Made by a program: the position numbers and the translations under genes. Below the pieces are notes generated by a model. That model saw only the letters and a program-made list of their open reading frames with translations, did not search any database and was not told the DNA's origin. From Hygrocybe punicea (Eukaryota > Basidiomycota > Agaricomycetes > Agaricales > Hygrophoraceae): DNA of 64,000 nucleotides. The stretch is taken from contig OY744469.1 of the NCBI GenBank assembly GCA_963556145.1, positions 1,860,001 to 1,924,000 on the forward strand, given 5' to 3'. Positions 10,119 through 20,900 of the stretch are shown here, in pieces (the first letter of the stretch is position 1; every line of letters starts with the position of its first letter).

Positions 10119-11540
10119 TCAGAGGTGGAACGATGAGAGGAGGTGTAGAACTTCTTGCAAATATTCGAGCGAGGTGTCGAGGGGGTGGAGGTCCAAAATG
10201 TGATGACAAAGTAGAATGAAGACGGAAACGAGGAACAATAAAAATTTGAGAACCGGAGTGCCGACACCAACACGATCCCATATAACGGGTGTGCCGCGTG
10301 ACGGGTCTAAAAATGATGGGGTGCCCCAAGCAGGCGAAGACAGAACCGACAACGATACGGGAGCGGAAACAACGAGGGGAACCAGGAATGAGGGGGTTGA
10401 CATAACGGAATCAGAACCAGATTTAAAATCAAATAAAAGGGGTGAAATGGGGTCCAGAATGGGAACGGGTACGGAATGCTCAACCAAGGTCGACGGAATC
10501 TCGATAGACGGTGACGGAGGACAATATGGCGGCAATATCGGGGACGGAATGTCTATTTCTGGAGAATCCGAGGACAATGGGAGCGGGTCCGGTACGAGTT
10601 CATGGACGGAAAGCGGAGGGGTCGAATCCAGAGACGATGTGGACGAAATAGGAAATGAAATGGATAAATCGGTGACCGGCATCGATAAATGGGGAATGGG
10701 ATCGGACGGGGATGACACGGGACTGGACAACAAAACCTGTAAACAAATAACGGTCTCGACGGGCACTGGAATGGACGGGGACGGGGAACACGATGATGGG
10801 GACAGAGTATACGAAGGACTGGAATGAACGTGGGGGATGGAATGAACGACAGTGGGTGGGATCAAGGTCGGAATCAGGACCGGAGATGACAAAGCTATGA
10901 CGGGTGGGGGACTGGGACCGGAATCGGGACTAGAGATAGTAACAGCAAGGGAAGGGGATTTCGGAACGGAGTGATAACCAGAAAGTAGGAATAAGGCGGC
11001 ATCGTGGAAAACATCGAGTGGGTACGGATCGTCGTGGTAATGGTCGGGAAGAAGGTAATGGAGGCGTTCTTCAATACGTAGATGAAGGTCTGAGTCGAAT
11101 CCATTGGCGAAGTATGTGTTCCGTTGTTTATCCGATAGACGGCCATTGTCAAACAAGACACCGGAAACGCGTATGAAATCCTGGAAATATTGTCCTAAGT
11201 CCGCTTTGTTCTCTATACCGTAAGCCGATTGTCGTCGCGTAAGTTGACCGAGATCCGAGATCGTATACCAGATGGAATCCATAGCACCGGGATAAAAGTC
11301 GAAGACGGCACGTCGGAAAGCGATGAAGTCTTTAGCGGAAGTGGCGGGAAGTGTCAACCAGAGTTCATAATCATCATTGTTGAGGTACCATAGCGTGTAG
11401 TGAATCTTCAAAGCGTCCATGAGTCCACAATCGGAACAGAGTATGTCGATTTCGTCAAAGAAGGGGGGAAGGTTGAGTTCATTTCCGTCGAATGTCGGGG
11501 CTGAGGAATCACCTCGGAGAGGCATGAATCTGTGCGTCAT
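10119..11540 (-). CDS. gag-like protein of the LTR element, unit 3 (473 aa)
   Basis: Appears identical to the unit 1 protein. It is driven, if at all, from the mosaic LTR at 11735-12327. It is convergent with the Zn2Cys6 gene at 8331-9781. Confidence 0.7.
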   Translation of the reverse strand: MTHRFMPLRGDSSAPTFDGNELNLPPFFDEIDILCSDCGLMDALKIHYTLWYLNNDDYELWLTLPATSAKDFIAFRRAVFDFYPGAMDSIWYTISDLGQLTRRQSAYGIENKADLGQYFQDFIRVSGVLFDNGRLSDKQRNTYFANGFDSDLHLRIEERLHYLLPDHYHDDPYPLDVFHDAALFLLSGYHSVPKSPSLAVTISSPDSGPSPPPVIALSSPVLIPTLIPPTVVHSIPHVHSSPSYTLSPSSCSPSPSIPVPVETVICLQVLLSSPVSSPSDPIPHLSMPVTDLSISFPISSTSSLDSTPPLSVHELVPDPLPLSSDSPEIDIPSPILPPYCPPSPSIEIPSTLVEHSVPVPILDPISPLLFDFKSGSDSVMSTPSFLVPLVVSAPVSLSVLSSPAWGTPSFLDPSRGTPVIWDRVGVGTPVLKFLLFLVSVFILLCHHILDLHPLDTSLEYLQEVLHLLSSFHL

Positions 11541-11714
11541 ATCGGGAATGTCTAAATCGGGATGCGGGTTGGAAAGCGGGTCAGGTCGAGGAGGTACGAG
11601 GAAGGGGTCGAAGTCGTAAGCGGGGCTGAGCGATTAGAGTCGGGAACAAAGAAAAAATGTCATGAAAGTCAAACCCGACGGTGGGGAGGGTATGAAAAGA
11701 CAAAAGAACTAAAC

Positions 11715-11732
11715 TCCTCACGGTGGGCTCCA
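11715..11732 (-). other. Primer-binding site, unit 3
   Basis: Exact copy of the site at 3047-3064, two bases from the LTR at 11735. Confidence 0.65.
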
Positions 11733-11734
11733 GT

Positions 11735-12327
11735 TGTGATGGCGAGTTCTGTTGTAGACCCGGAATAGGAATCTACGGAAAGGGTGATCAGCTAAGAAGT
11801 GATCAGAGGAGTAAAGTCTTTCTATAGTGTCTAGTCAATCCAACCCGAATCCAGGGTTCCAGATCAGAGGGGAAGTGAAGGGAGTGGAGTATGAAGACTA
11901 ATATGGATGATACGAATAGTGGACTAAGAAATAGAACTGAAGGGGAGTGATAACCTGTATTTTCTCTATGGTTGTAGTATAAGGGTACATCTTTTATACT
12001 ACTGGGAGTGATCCTGTGCTGTAGTAACTATGTACTACAAGCGAAGGCTGTAACTGATAGGAGTGGAGTGGAGCGGAGTATAGGAGGAATGGTGCTATGT
12101 ACTAAGTAACGGGAAACGAAGATATATCATATGTAACTATATACGTACTGATTCTGGGTCGTTAGAGACATCGCATCTTGAGTATGAACGATTCCGGAGG
12201 GGGATCCGGAGCAGAATCAACAGAGAGGACCGGAATCGGGCGGAATCGACGATACATGAATGGGAATGGACGGGGACGATGTGGGATATGAAGAGGATTC
12301 GGGTCCAGATGGCCCAGAGCCTCTACA
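11735..12327 (-). repeat. LTR 3 (outer, mosaic) of the array
   Basis: This is the right-hand terminal LTR. Its first ~375 bp are identical to the other two LTRs. From about 12110 to the end I count 13 substitutions, 12 of which are C/T or G/A changes at CpG positions. It ends CTCTACA at 12327. The next bases, CTGGA, may be the 5 bp target duplication, but the partner lies outside the window. Confidence 0.8.
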
Positions 12328-12950
12328 CTGGACAAATTCAGAGACTGCACAACATTGTCGCGTGCACCTGCAACACTTCCAATGGCCTTGGCCACTTTCA
12401 AGGCTTCCTCTCCCCAACAAGTCTTTACATGTTTCCATAGGTTTCCTGTTGAATTAGCATCCCCCTTATCAAGATACTGACGGCATCGAAATTTGCAGGA
12501 CTTCTCTGCGCAAGCAAAGACATGGCAACGGCGACCATCAACATATTCAATTTCCAGCACCGTGTGGTAAAATGCGTAAATGGGTGAGGTCCACTTCTTA
12601 CTCAAGCGTTCTGATGGCAGATCAGTTGCTGACAATGTAAACACAAAGCCGGTGCCTTTACCCAATTGTTCATCCTCATTTTCACTCTCATCACTCTCGG
12701 CAATTTCTGCATTGGCAACATCATCATCATCATCATCATCAACATCTTCAACTGTCACACGATGACCAGTCGGCCACATGGGAGCCTTGGTGCTATTAGC
12801 ACTGAGCCTTTGTTTTTTCCGGGAGGGTGCCTTGGCTTCTGAGTCTGATGGAAGTTGTTGCTGAGGAGGTGCCTTGGTCCTGGAGGTTTTCTTTCTAGAT
12901 GCCTTGTTGCGTCCTGTTACTGTGTTTTTTAAGTTGTGTTTCCCTGCCAT
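12328..12950 (-). pseudogene. hAT transposase N-terminus (BED-type zinc finger), interrupted
   Basis: About 207 residues remain from the start at 12950. They comprise a basic Lys/Arg-rich head, an acidic run of seven Asp, and a BED-finger-like module (about residues 140-180) with the order C-x4-C...H...C seen in FACAEKSCKFRC and LWKHVKTC. The open frame continues past 12328 into LTR sequence, so the last ~55 residues of the longer frame are not transposase. The catalytic RNase H-like domain is missing. The gene was broken by the LTR element. Confidence 0.65.
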
Positions 12951-13089
12951 TATGGTTCAAAGGTGTAATTTCTGTATATGTTTGGTTCCGACGGAGCCTT
13001 AAATAGGGAAAACCCATGGTACCCGTTATGTACGGGTACAGGTTTAGTCAAAGCATGAGGCTAGTAACCCATACCCATGTCATTGCCTA
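12328..13089 (-). mobile_element. hAT transposon 5' remnant, truncated by the LTR array
   Basis: The plus-strand end ..CATGTCATTGCCTA (to 13089) reads TAGGCAATGACATGGG on the minus strand, similar to hAT terminal repeats. Just inside, the palindromic pair GTACCCGT...ACGGGTAC (about 13019-13041) resembles hAT subterminal motifs. A BED-finger transposase gene starts 139 bp inside. The element is broken at 12328 by the LTR insertion, and its other half lies outside the window. The bases 13090-13097 (TTTAGCAC) would be the 8 bp target duplication, but this cannot be tested here. Confidence 0.55.
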
Positions 13090-13244
13090 TTTAGCACCAG
13101 TGATAGCAAGGATAGTAGATGACTGGGTGGAGTTTCATGGAGGATGAGATTCTCAGAGGCAGGAGATGTGTGCAAGGGCGCACACCATTGTGGAGGGGGG
13201 GTACCTGTAGCAGTTGCTGCTAGCCCCTAGGACCCCGGAGACCC

Positions 13245-13505
13245 TTAGCCAGTAGATTCCCTTTCCTGTAGTAGCTTAGTCATCCATCTTAGGGTTTTCC
13301 TCAGCTTTCCCCTCCCAGCTGTGGCTCCCTCTGAGCTCTTCCCCTGAGGTCCAGAGATTCCCTCTCCAACGTCACACTTGGACTTGATGGCAGGTTGCTT
13401 GCCAATCTTGGGAATAGCTGGTGTATGTTGAATGAGCTGCAGTGAGAGATTGGCACAGAATTCTTCTGAATCATCGTCAGACAAGTCAGAGTCGACCATG
13501 GTCAC
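13245..13505 (-). CDS. Small hypothetical ORF (86 aa)
   Basis: The ORF has an acidic Ser/Asp-rich N-terminus (SDLSDDDSEEF) and a basic C-terminal half. I recognise no family. It lies between the hAT remnant and YME2, so it may be the broken N-terminus of another transposase. The surrounding 13090-13850 shows nothing else I can name. Confidence 0.2.
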   Translation of the reverse strand: MTMVDSDLSDDDSEEFCANLSLQLIQHTPAIPKIGKQPAIKSKCDVGEGISGPQGKSSEGATAGRGKLRKTLRWMTKLLQERESTG

Positions 13506-13851
13506 AGGAAAACTAGGTAAATTTCCAATATTACAATTACAAGTTGTAACTCAGAGTCCAGCTTAGATGGCAGTGGAGTTGCACCACCTTGATTTTTTTT
13601 CTCAAATTCTGCATAGCTAATGAAAACAGCTGTAACCATTATCTATTGTCATTTTACTGTCTGTCACGCTAAGTCACGTGGTATAGCCATATATGGCATC
13701 TAGGAGTTGTGAGGACTGGCCAACCTCCATGATCTATAGAAAAAATTAGAGAATCCTTGTCTACTGTCACTGGGCAGAAAATTAATTTTTTCTTTCTTTG
13801 CCATGATTGCGAAGTTGTACACAACTTGCTGAGTGGTGGAAGCATATTACA

Positions 13852-16800
13852 TCACCCACCCTTCGCAAGCACCTTCTTCAATTCCATATTACGCTTCACT
13901 GACAGTTCAACCTTGGCGGAAGCAGCGTGCATCTTGTCGGAGACGTATGCAGCTCTTCGTGATGTGGCAGATCTCCGCCACCAGTGTGACGATTCCGTTC
14001 CTATTTCTTTTAGCGTTGCCAGTTCCTCTTCGCACGCTTTCACAGTGCCTTCAGCGTTGGCGATTATTTTCTCATTAAAAGCAATATCTTGTGTAGCTTG
14101 GAAGACGGTATCTGTGGGCCGCAGAAAAGCTTCGTGAATATCAGCAAATGTAAGCTGACGGGCATACCTTCTACTAATCGTTCAAATACATATCTATAAA
14201 CAGGCTTCCCAGGTCGTATTAGAGAAGGACGACCTGGAGACATAAATCAATGAAAGCAGAGAAAATGACATGGTGAGGGTGACTACCGTCTTTGGTTACA
14301 AGTGAGATAAGTTCTGCTCGCTCCATTTGACGGAGTGGTGCTTCGTCATTTTTAAATGGGAAGTCACTCAGAATGTCATAGTAAGACATCTGGAGATCAA
14401 TGTCTGTTTCATCTGAAAACAAATTGATATCTATAAAAAAAGTCTCACCTCCGCCTGTCTGGACAGCTGCTTCATTACTGCCCACGCCTGTTCGCTTGTC
14501 CACGGCAAGCTTTTGGAGTCCTCCAAATCGTCACCAAAGGCAGTCTTCCGGAGTTCACTCACACCTTTTTGGATGATGTCCTCCACGGCTTCCTCGACCC
14601 GTTGTCCGGTGCGAACCTTGTGGATTAGCTTGCAGAACGGTGGTCATTTATTATCGGATCTGGTGTTGGGTGAGAAGTGCTCACGATCCCCAGATCGCTT
14701 GCCCGGCCGCCCAGCTTATTGAGGCAGCCAACCTGCTCTTTTGAATACTCAAGGTCAATACCGCTTTTGCCGAGTTTCTGCCTCACGAATGACAGCGCAC
14801 TGGCTGCATCGGCATCATAGAGAGCAACCATACTTAGAGGCTTCGAGGGAAGGCCTGCGAAGGAGTCAACCTACATTGGGCAGATAATTCCAGAAAATTG
14901 CTTACCTTTCGCGAGGAGCTTGGCATTTTCGCGGTTTTCGCTAACCACGATAACATGCGCAATCTGCTCAAATTTTGAATCCTGAAGGTAGTCTGAAATA
15001 CCACGAGACTGACCTGCCTGTCCGTCAAATTCGCAATCCATTGAACCAAGACAGTAAGCAAGTCTTCAGATCCAGCCTTCCCAGAAAAATTCTTCACCAA
15101 AACGATCGGTAGTGTACTGATGGCTTGGATATCTCCCCCGGCTGCTCTCACATTTCTGATCTCTGCAGCCTTCTTCTCATATTCTAGCACAGTTTGATTT
15201 CCAACCCCATCGTCCAACATGGTCTTCTCCTCGATATCGGCCTCGTTCAGATTCTCGTCTCCAAAGCCTAACTCGCTCATAATTCCATTACCCGCTACGC
15301 AATCTAACCGTCCGTCGTGCCATATTCCTGCCCCAATACGTTCACGGCGCAAAGCAGAACTCGCATCCAATTCTGCAGCGCGACGTGTTCGGTCCAATGC
15401 ACGTTTTGTTGCGGAGCGACGAGACGAGCTGACGCCTTTCAGACCTCGGGTGACAACTTCGAGGATTTGTTGAAGCTGCTCAGTGAGGGTGCTGCTCAGG
15501 CCCGCTATCAATCAATCAAACATTCAGAAAATCGACCGTCTCAAATACAGTAGTAAAATCGGGCCTCACCTTTTTGTCCTATCAATCCAATACTTGCCAG
15601 ATCGAGCAAATGATTGACAGAATTCAAAAATGAGAAGACCGGCCGATATCCCGTCTGCGACGCCAGAGCTGCCACTAATCGCGCATCAGAGGTCGAAGCT
15701 CTTTGAAGTTCTTGACAGTCGATTATGAGCGTTGGACTGTTTTTTATTAGGAGAAACAAAAGAAGGAAGAGGATATGATGGATAACATACCGTCCGCCGT
15801 CTTTCAAGATGGTATCCAACATATTTGTTTTACCACTTCCTTGAGGACCATGTACAAAAGCCACAGTAGCTGCCAGGCAGATTCAGAGTCAGAGACAGAT
15901 AACGGTAGTAAATATATCGCACTGGGCATTTCCGATAAATAAACCCTCAAGATGCCTTCAGCTTCCCTCCTTTCTTTCCATGCTTGCTCCAAATTGTCGC
16001 TAGCACCGGTCGATGCGCTTCTAAAAGACAACGTGTTTGCAAGCAGCCACTTATAGATGGCAAATTCTAAGCAGTCAGGCTAGGGAGGTGGGCGACAACT
16101 TGTGAGAGAAGGGAAATAACCTTTATAATCGAACCGATCGGATATTTTGGCTTCCACCATGAATGAGCGGATGGGATCAAATATCTAAATACCCATGTGT
16201 CAAGCTGGAAACAAACGATCGAAGAAGCCTTGCTCACTGTGTATGTCAGACTCCCCAGTAAAAATACGAGAACAGGCAGAACTATTCGCGGATGTCCGGA
16301 AATCCAATCTCGGATGGCATGTGCCTGTAAGGGTTGCTGATATGCAGTACGCAATAGTGTAGACGTATTGCCTGCAGGGAGAGCAAGACCATGGACAACG
16401 TTGCGTGCAATGGCCGCCGCGCGGAGCTTCTGGAAGGTGATCACGGACGAACGAAAGCTGCCAGATGGAACTGGAGTAGGGTGGATGATATCCTGGATCT
16501 GACCATATGGCTGAAGGACAACTCTGAGATAAGAAGTGAACAGACATAGTTATCTTACCCGAAAGATCTGATACAGAGACTCTTCATGTACATCTAGTCC
16601 TTCAAAGACAACCTTGACAATGGGTGAAGCAAAGCGGAACAAATCCTACCACCTCAAAAAATATTAACTGCGCTGATCTATGGGTTGTGGGTGGGTGGGG
16701 GGATGTACAACTCACCTCCCGCCACGGATTGCCTTTTACCAACCAAACAGTCCCTCTCGAAAATCCCAACCAAGACGGCAGACCCCCATGTTTTTCTGCG

Positions 16801-17296
16801 TGTTCTCGCAGATTGTGTTCGATTGCGGCAAGTGCACTCTCGTGATCTTCAGCACTGTATTTGAACTTTACAAACACACCTCCATCCTTGTAATGAGGTT
16901 CAAGAGATAGGACTTCAAAATTATGGGTGTTGACGGCAGACAAATGACCACGGATTCTGGCAAGTAAACCCTCCTCACGAAGAATGCCAATGAAGGGACG
17001 GATACTAGACGATTATTATGATACGAAATGTGAGTAGCAATCAAATACGCACTCCCAACGACCTAGTTGGATAGGAAATACAGAATCAACAAACAACCAT
17101 CCCTCTCGCGACTGAAAGTATTGATGTTAGAATCATAAGGAACCATTATCGAACTCACGCTTGTCCTGGTAGGTGCTTCAGGCGCTGCGGTTGAATTTTG
17201 TCGATAACACGAATCTAGACGACTTCGCGTGCCCAAGATAACATGCTTCCTGGATACCAGACTTGAACATATGCGTGAGGATTGTCGGGAGGCCAT
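13852..17296 (-). CDS. YME2: Mitochondrial escape protein 2 (Yme2/Rna12 family)
   Basis: Inner-membrane protein of mitochondria involved in mtDNA nucleoid maintenance and mitochondrial gene expression in yeast. Many short exons were followed by eye. The N-terminus at 17296 is Arg/Ser-rich and lacks acidic residues over its first stretch, as in a mitochondrial presequence. Next come the EGWLFVDSVFP block, an RRM-like region (FEVLSLEPHYKDGGVFVKF) and a hydrophobic segment near 16270 (RIVLPVLVFLLGS). A P-loop follows, GPQGSGKT near 15840, then the RNA12 ATPase region and a C-terminal coiled coil ending AKGG at 13852. Order and content match the family; intron boundaries are approximate. Confidence 0.88.
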
Positions 17297-17906
17297 TCGG
17301 ACGGCGGCCCGGAAGCTTACAGTTTGTACAACAGGCGCTGAACGCTTATTTTTTACTTTCGGGTTTTGCCTTATTTCATTATTTCAATGTCAGTAGGTCG
17401 AGCTGATCACTCTTGATTGCCATAATAAGGGCCTCATGACTCTCATAGCGGCAGAAGCTGATATTCCTGAGAAACGTCTCCACTGTCCTGGGCACCGCAC
17501 GACTAAAGAGGCTTAGCATGAGGCTTGGCGTGTGAGGGTTGATGCAACGTTGATGATGGGAGTCACTAGTGTGCGACCGTCAAAGTTGGCATTGTATTCG
17601 ACGCACCACTGGCACACCAGCCTACTTCTTTCTTTCACCGCTCCGCCTGGGCGTTGGAGATTTCTGATCGGTGAATGTTGACCGGTGGCAGGCATGACTA
17701 CCGCTTCCAGTACCAAAGGTCAGCTGTTCTGCGCCCGTTCATCACCTGGGGTTGCCAGCTGAACCCTGGCGCCATAGGAGAAAACTGACGTAAGGTCGAC
17801 AATGATATTTAATGGCCATCGATTCAATCCACCCCCCTAAGCATCCTCCGGATACTTTGGGTGACTTGGTGCGTCTTTCTTCTCATTTTCTACATTTCTC
17901 ATCTCA
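17297..17906. other. Divergent intergenic region, no gene seen
   Basis: About 610 bp between the start of YME2 (minus) and the protease gene (plus). It must hold both promoters. Short ORFs here have no recognisable content. Confidence 0.5.
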
Positions 17907-20900
17907 ATGACTATGTTGTCAGCTTTCTGCTTCATGGCGGCATATTCAGGCAATCGTCTTAAGACTACTCATGGCCCCCACAACCAACTCGTCCAACACA
18001 ACAATGCCTTTAACCTCGTTTCGCCCGACGCACAATACCTTCTCTGTCAACAAAGCACTGAGCTGGTAGTTGCCCTGAACTGCACCATCAAAGGTTTCAA
18101 GTTCACCGAGCGCAACGGCAATGTTACTACCACATTGGCTTGGGTGGCTGAAGTCAAGAACAAGATCACTCTTATTACTTCTGTCTCTGCAGGAATTGTT
18201 GTCGCATCTTCCAGCCACGGAAACACCGAGTTGGTTCTTGTCGTCCCAAACGTGAAACTAGTATCCGATATCATAACTGTCAACGGCACATTGACTGCCA
18301 TGGCCTCCGGGCCGCGTGAGGTCTTCGTTGCTGTGCGCAACGGCAACAGCCCCGCCGGGAGCCTCTTACGCATCGACGTCACGAGTAGGTCCATACTGAT
18401 GGAACGCCCCCTCGTGTATTCAGACGTGGACCTTCAAGTTGACCCGCCTGGGGTTTGGCTCACAATCACACACAGGCGACTCGGCATCGTTTGTACCATT
18501 TTGTCGACCCTTGAAAACTGGCCAGTCGTCAACAAGGCAGGACGCTCTGCGCAAGTTGCGCTGATGTCGGAGAATCCTACTTTCCAAGTTACGTGGGGGG
18601 CAAATCCGCCAACTAAAACTGGTGGTGGGAGCGGTGGCGCCTGTTCGTGCTGTCACTCCAAGTCTAACTCTTGCCCTTCCTGCTGTTCAAAGACTGTTGA
18701 CTGCTGCTGTGGGAGTGGCGGCGGAGGTATGGGCGGGAATGGCGGCGGTACTGGAGGCGGAGACGGATCATGCAGGCCAGGCGATTGCGGTGCGCCAACT
18801 GGTGGTGGCGGCGTGATCATTGGTCAAGGTGGTAATGTTAGCAAGAATGGCGGTCGCGGTGGCAGCGGTACCACCAGCTGTTATTTGGATCTTTTATGGA
18901 ATATTTTCCGCATAACCCCCATTGGCACTAACTACGCCGTTGCACTCGACAAACAGTATCACAACTTTGCTATCATCAAGCTCGACACGTTCGCTGTCGC
19001 CCAGCAATTCCAGATCGGACGAAAAGGATTCCGTCTCGCACTCGACAGGGAATCGCCTAAGCTTCTCCTTATCAACTTTGGGCGACCAGGCATTTCCGTA
19101 GTTAATCCTTCCGCATCATTATTTGCGACGGGAATAAACGATCTGCCAGTCACATCCCTACAGCTCATCAGTCCCATCCACTTTGGTGCGCTTGCCGCAC
19201 CAATTGACAGCGTCATGCCCAACTTCTCTCCTCCCGATACTGCCACATTTACTGGTGGAATTCACACTCTGTCTTTGTTGGGAGGACACGCGAGCACTAC
19301 GGGTCCACTAAATTGCCTCATTATCCCTGTTATCGAGCCCGGGCAGACCTGGTCCGATCCTGACCTGGCCAAATGGGGTGCATATTCTGATCGTGTTCTG
19401 GCGCATGGTGTTGTAGACTATTACCAGGAGAATAGCTTTGGCCTGCTACATGACATCACCTTTCATATCCTCGGACGTGATTTACCCCCTGTTGCAGGGC
19501 CAGTTCTACTCCCCAAGCGCGTCCGAGAATACTATTGGCCGGACTACACAGGTGCCAAGTTAGTCTTGACCCGCACTGCCGTGCCCGCAGGATCGGTGGT
19601 CGTGTTTGACGGACGAGAGACATTGGCTCTCAAAGTCCAGCCTGACGCCAACGGCCTGCCAACCACTCTCACCCCTGCATTTGCATCTCTGGTTTTCCAG
19701 CGTCTCGCTGATCATAACTTTCCTACTGTGCTGTTCAAAGCAGCCCATCAGCTCATTGTCAAAGTCACCGGTGGTCCAACGCTGACGTTGAAGTTCACCA
19801 ACCAGGCCTTCATGCTGAACGACGATGCTTCCAGTTCTTGGAAGACCACGATGAAAAACATCGAGACGTACCTCGACGGTATCATCAAGGCAGCAGAGCC
19901 CAATCAAGGGAATCCGCGCTTGTTCCAGAAGCCCGTCGCTACGCGAGCTCTCAAAACTGGTTTTGATTTCGGACAGCTAGTTATCACAGTTGCCGCTGTA
20001 TCCACAGGACCCGAGCTTGCTGTTGAAAGCGCCACTGCGTCAGGCTTAGGCGCTGCGGATGATCCCATTGGACTTGGCTCTGCTCTGGTGGGCTCCATTG
20101 CCCCTGCTAGTACTGTGGCTTTGAGCAGTTACCTCACGGCGATTATTGCCGTAGCCGAGTCTAACAATGGTTTTCACGACGATTCACGTCGGATCCAATC
20201 CATTGACTGCGCATTTTCGGCAGGGACACTCACAACCACTTTCACAATCGGCAATTCAATCGGTGGGTCCACTGCAACCCTCGCTATCGACTCGAGTTCC
20301 AATATCAGTGATCTATTCACCACCTCGAACTTCGTACCCGGCAGTTTGACCAATTTCAATGACAGGACTGCGGTCCATTATGGCTACCAATTGGTCCAGG
20401 ATGCCTTCCACGGGGCAGTGACGCGGTTACGTGCAGCGGGCCGAAATCCGAACGCAGATTTTGCGGGAATGAACGTTGCGTTGGTTATGCCGATGGAGCC
20501 TGCGGTGAACAAGGCTGGTGACCCAAACTCACCACAACCCGGTGAAATGTGGACTGTTACGGCATTGGACCGCCCGTTTGACTTTCGGGGCTATGAAGGT
20601 TTCTGGACGGTTCAGGACCCTAGCGATGCTACGATTCAACTACAGTCTGTGTGGTCGACTGTTTTTAACCTCTCGCCTGCTGATGTCAAAGCCGGCCAGC
20701 CAAATCTGCCGTTAATCTGTCATGAGATGGGTCATGGGGTTGGCTTTCGGGATCTCTACCAACAAACCGGATACCGCGAGGACCTCAATTACCTTGATGA
20801 CTGGGCTCTCATGGCGTTTCATTTCCGACAACCTCATCACTGTGGGTACCACAAGTGGGAGGCAGGTTGGATTACAGACGATAGAATTCTTGAAGTTCCT

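Larger units (their letters stand above)
1..12327 (-). mobile_element. Tandem array of a gag-only LTR retrotransposon (4,334 bp period)
   Basis: The block starting at base 1 recurs at 4335 and 8669, so the period is exactly 4,334 bp. Each period is one 593 bp LTR (3067-3659, 7401-7993, 11735-12327) plus a 3,741 bp internal region. Neighbouring copies therefore share LTRs: LTR-internal-LTR-internal-LTR. The first copy is cut by the window edge. Read on the minus strand, each element has LTR, primer-binding site and a gag-like gene. In place of pol there is a spliced Zn2Cys6 gene on the opposite strand. I see no protease, reverse transcriptase, RNase H or integrase. By family knowledge this resembles non-autonomous gag-bearing LTR elements (the TR-GAG concept). 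The right end at 12327 abuts an interrupted hAT transposase gene, which marks the insertion boundary. An assembly artefact in copy number cannot be excluded. Confidence 0.85.
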
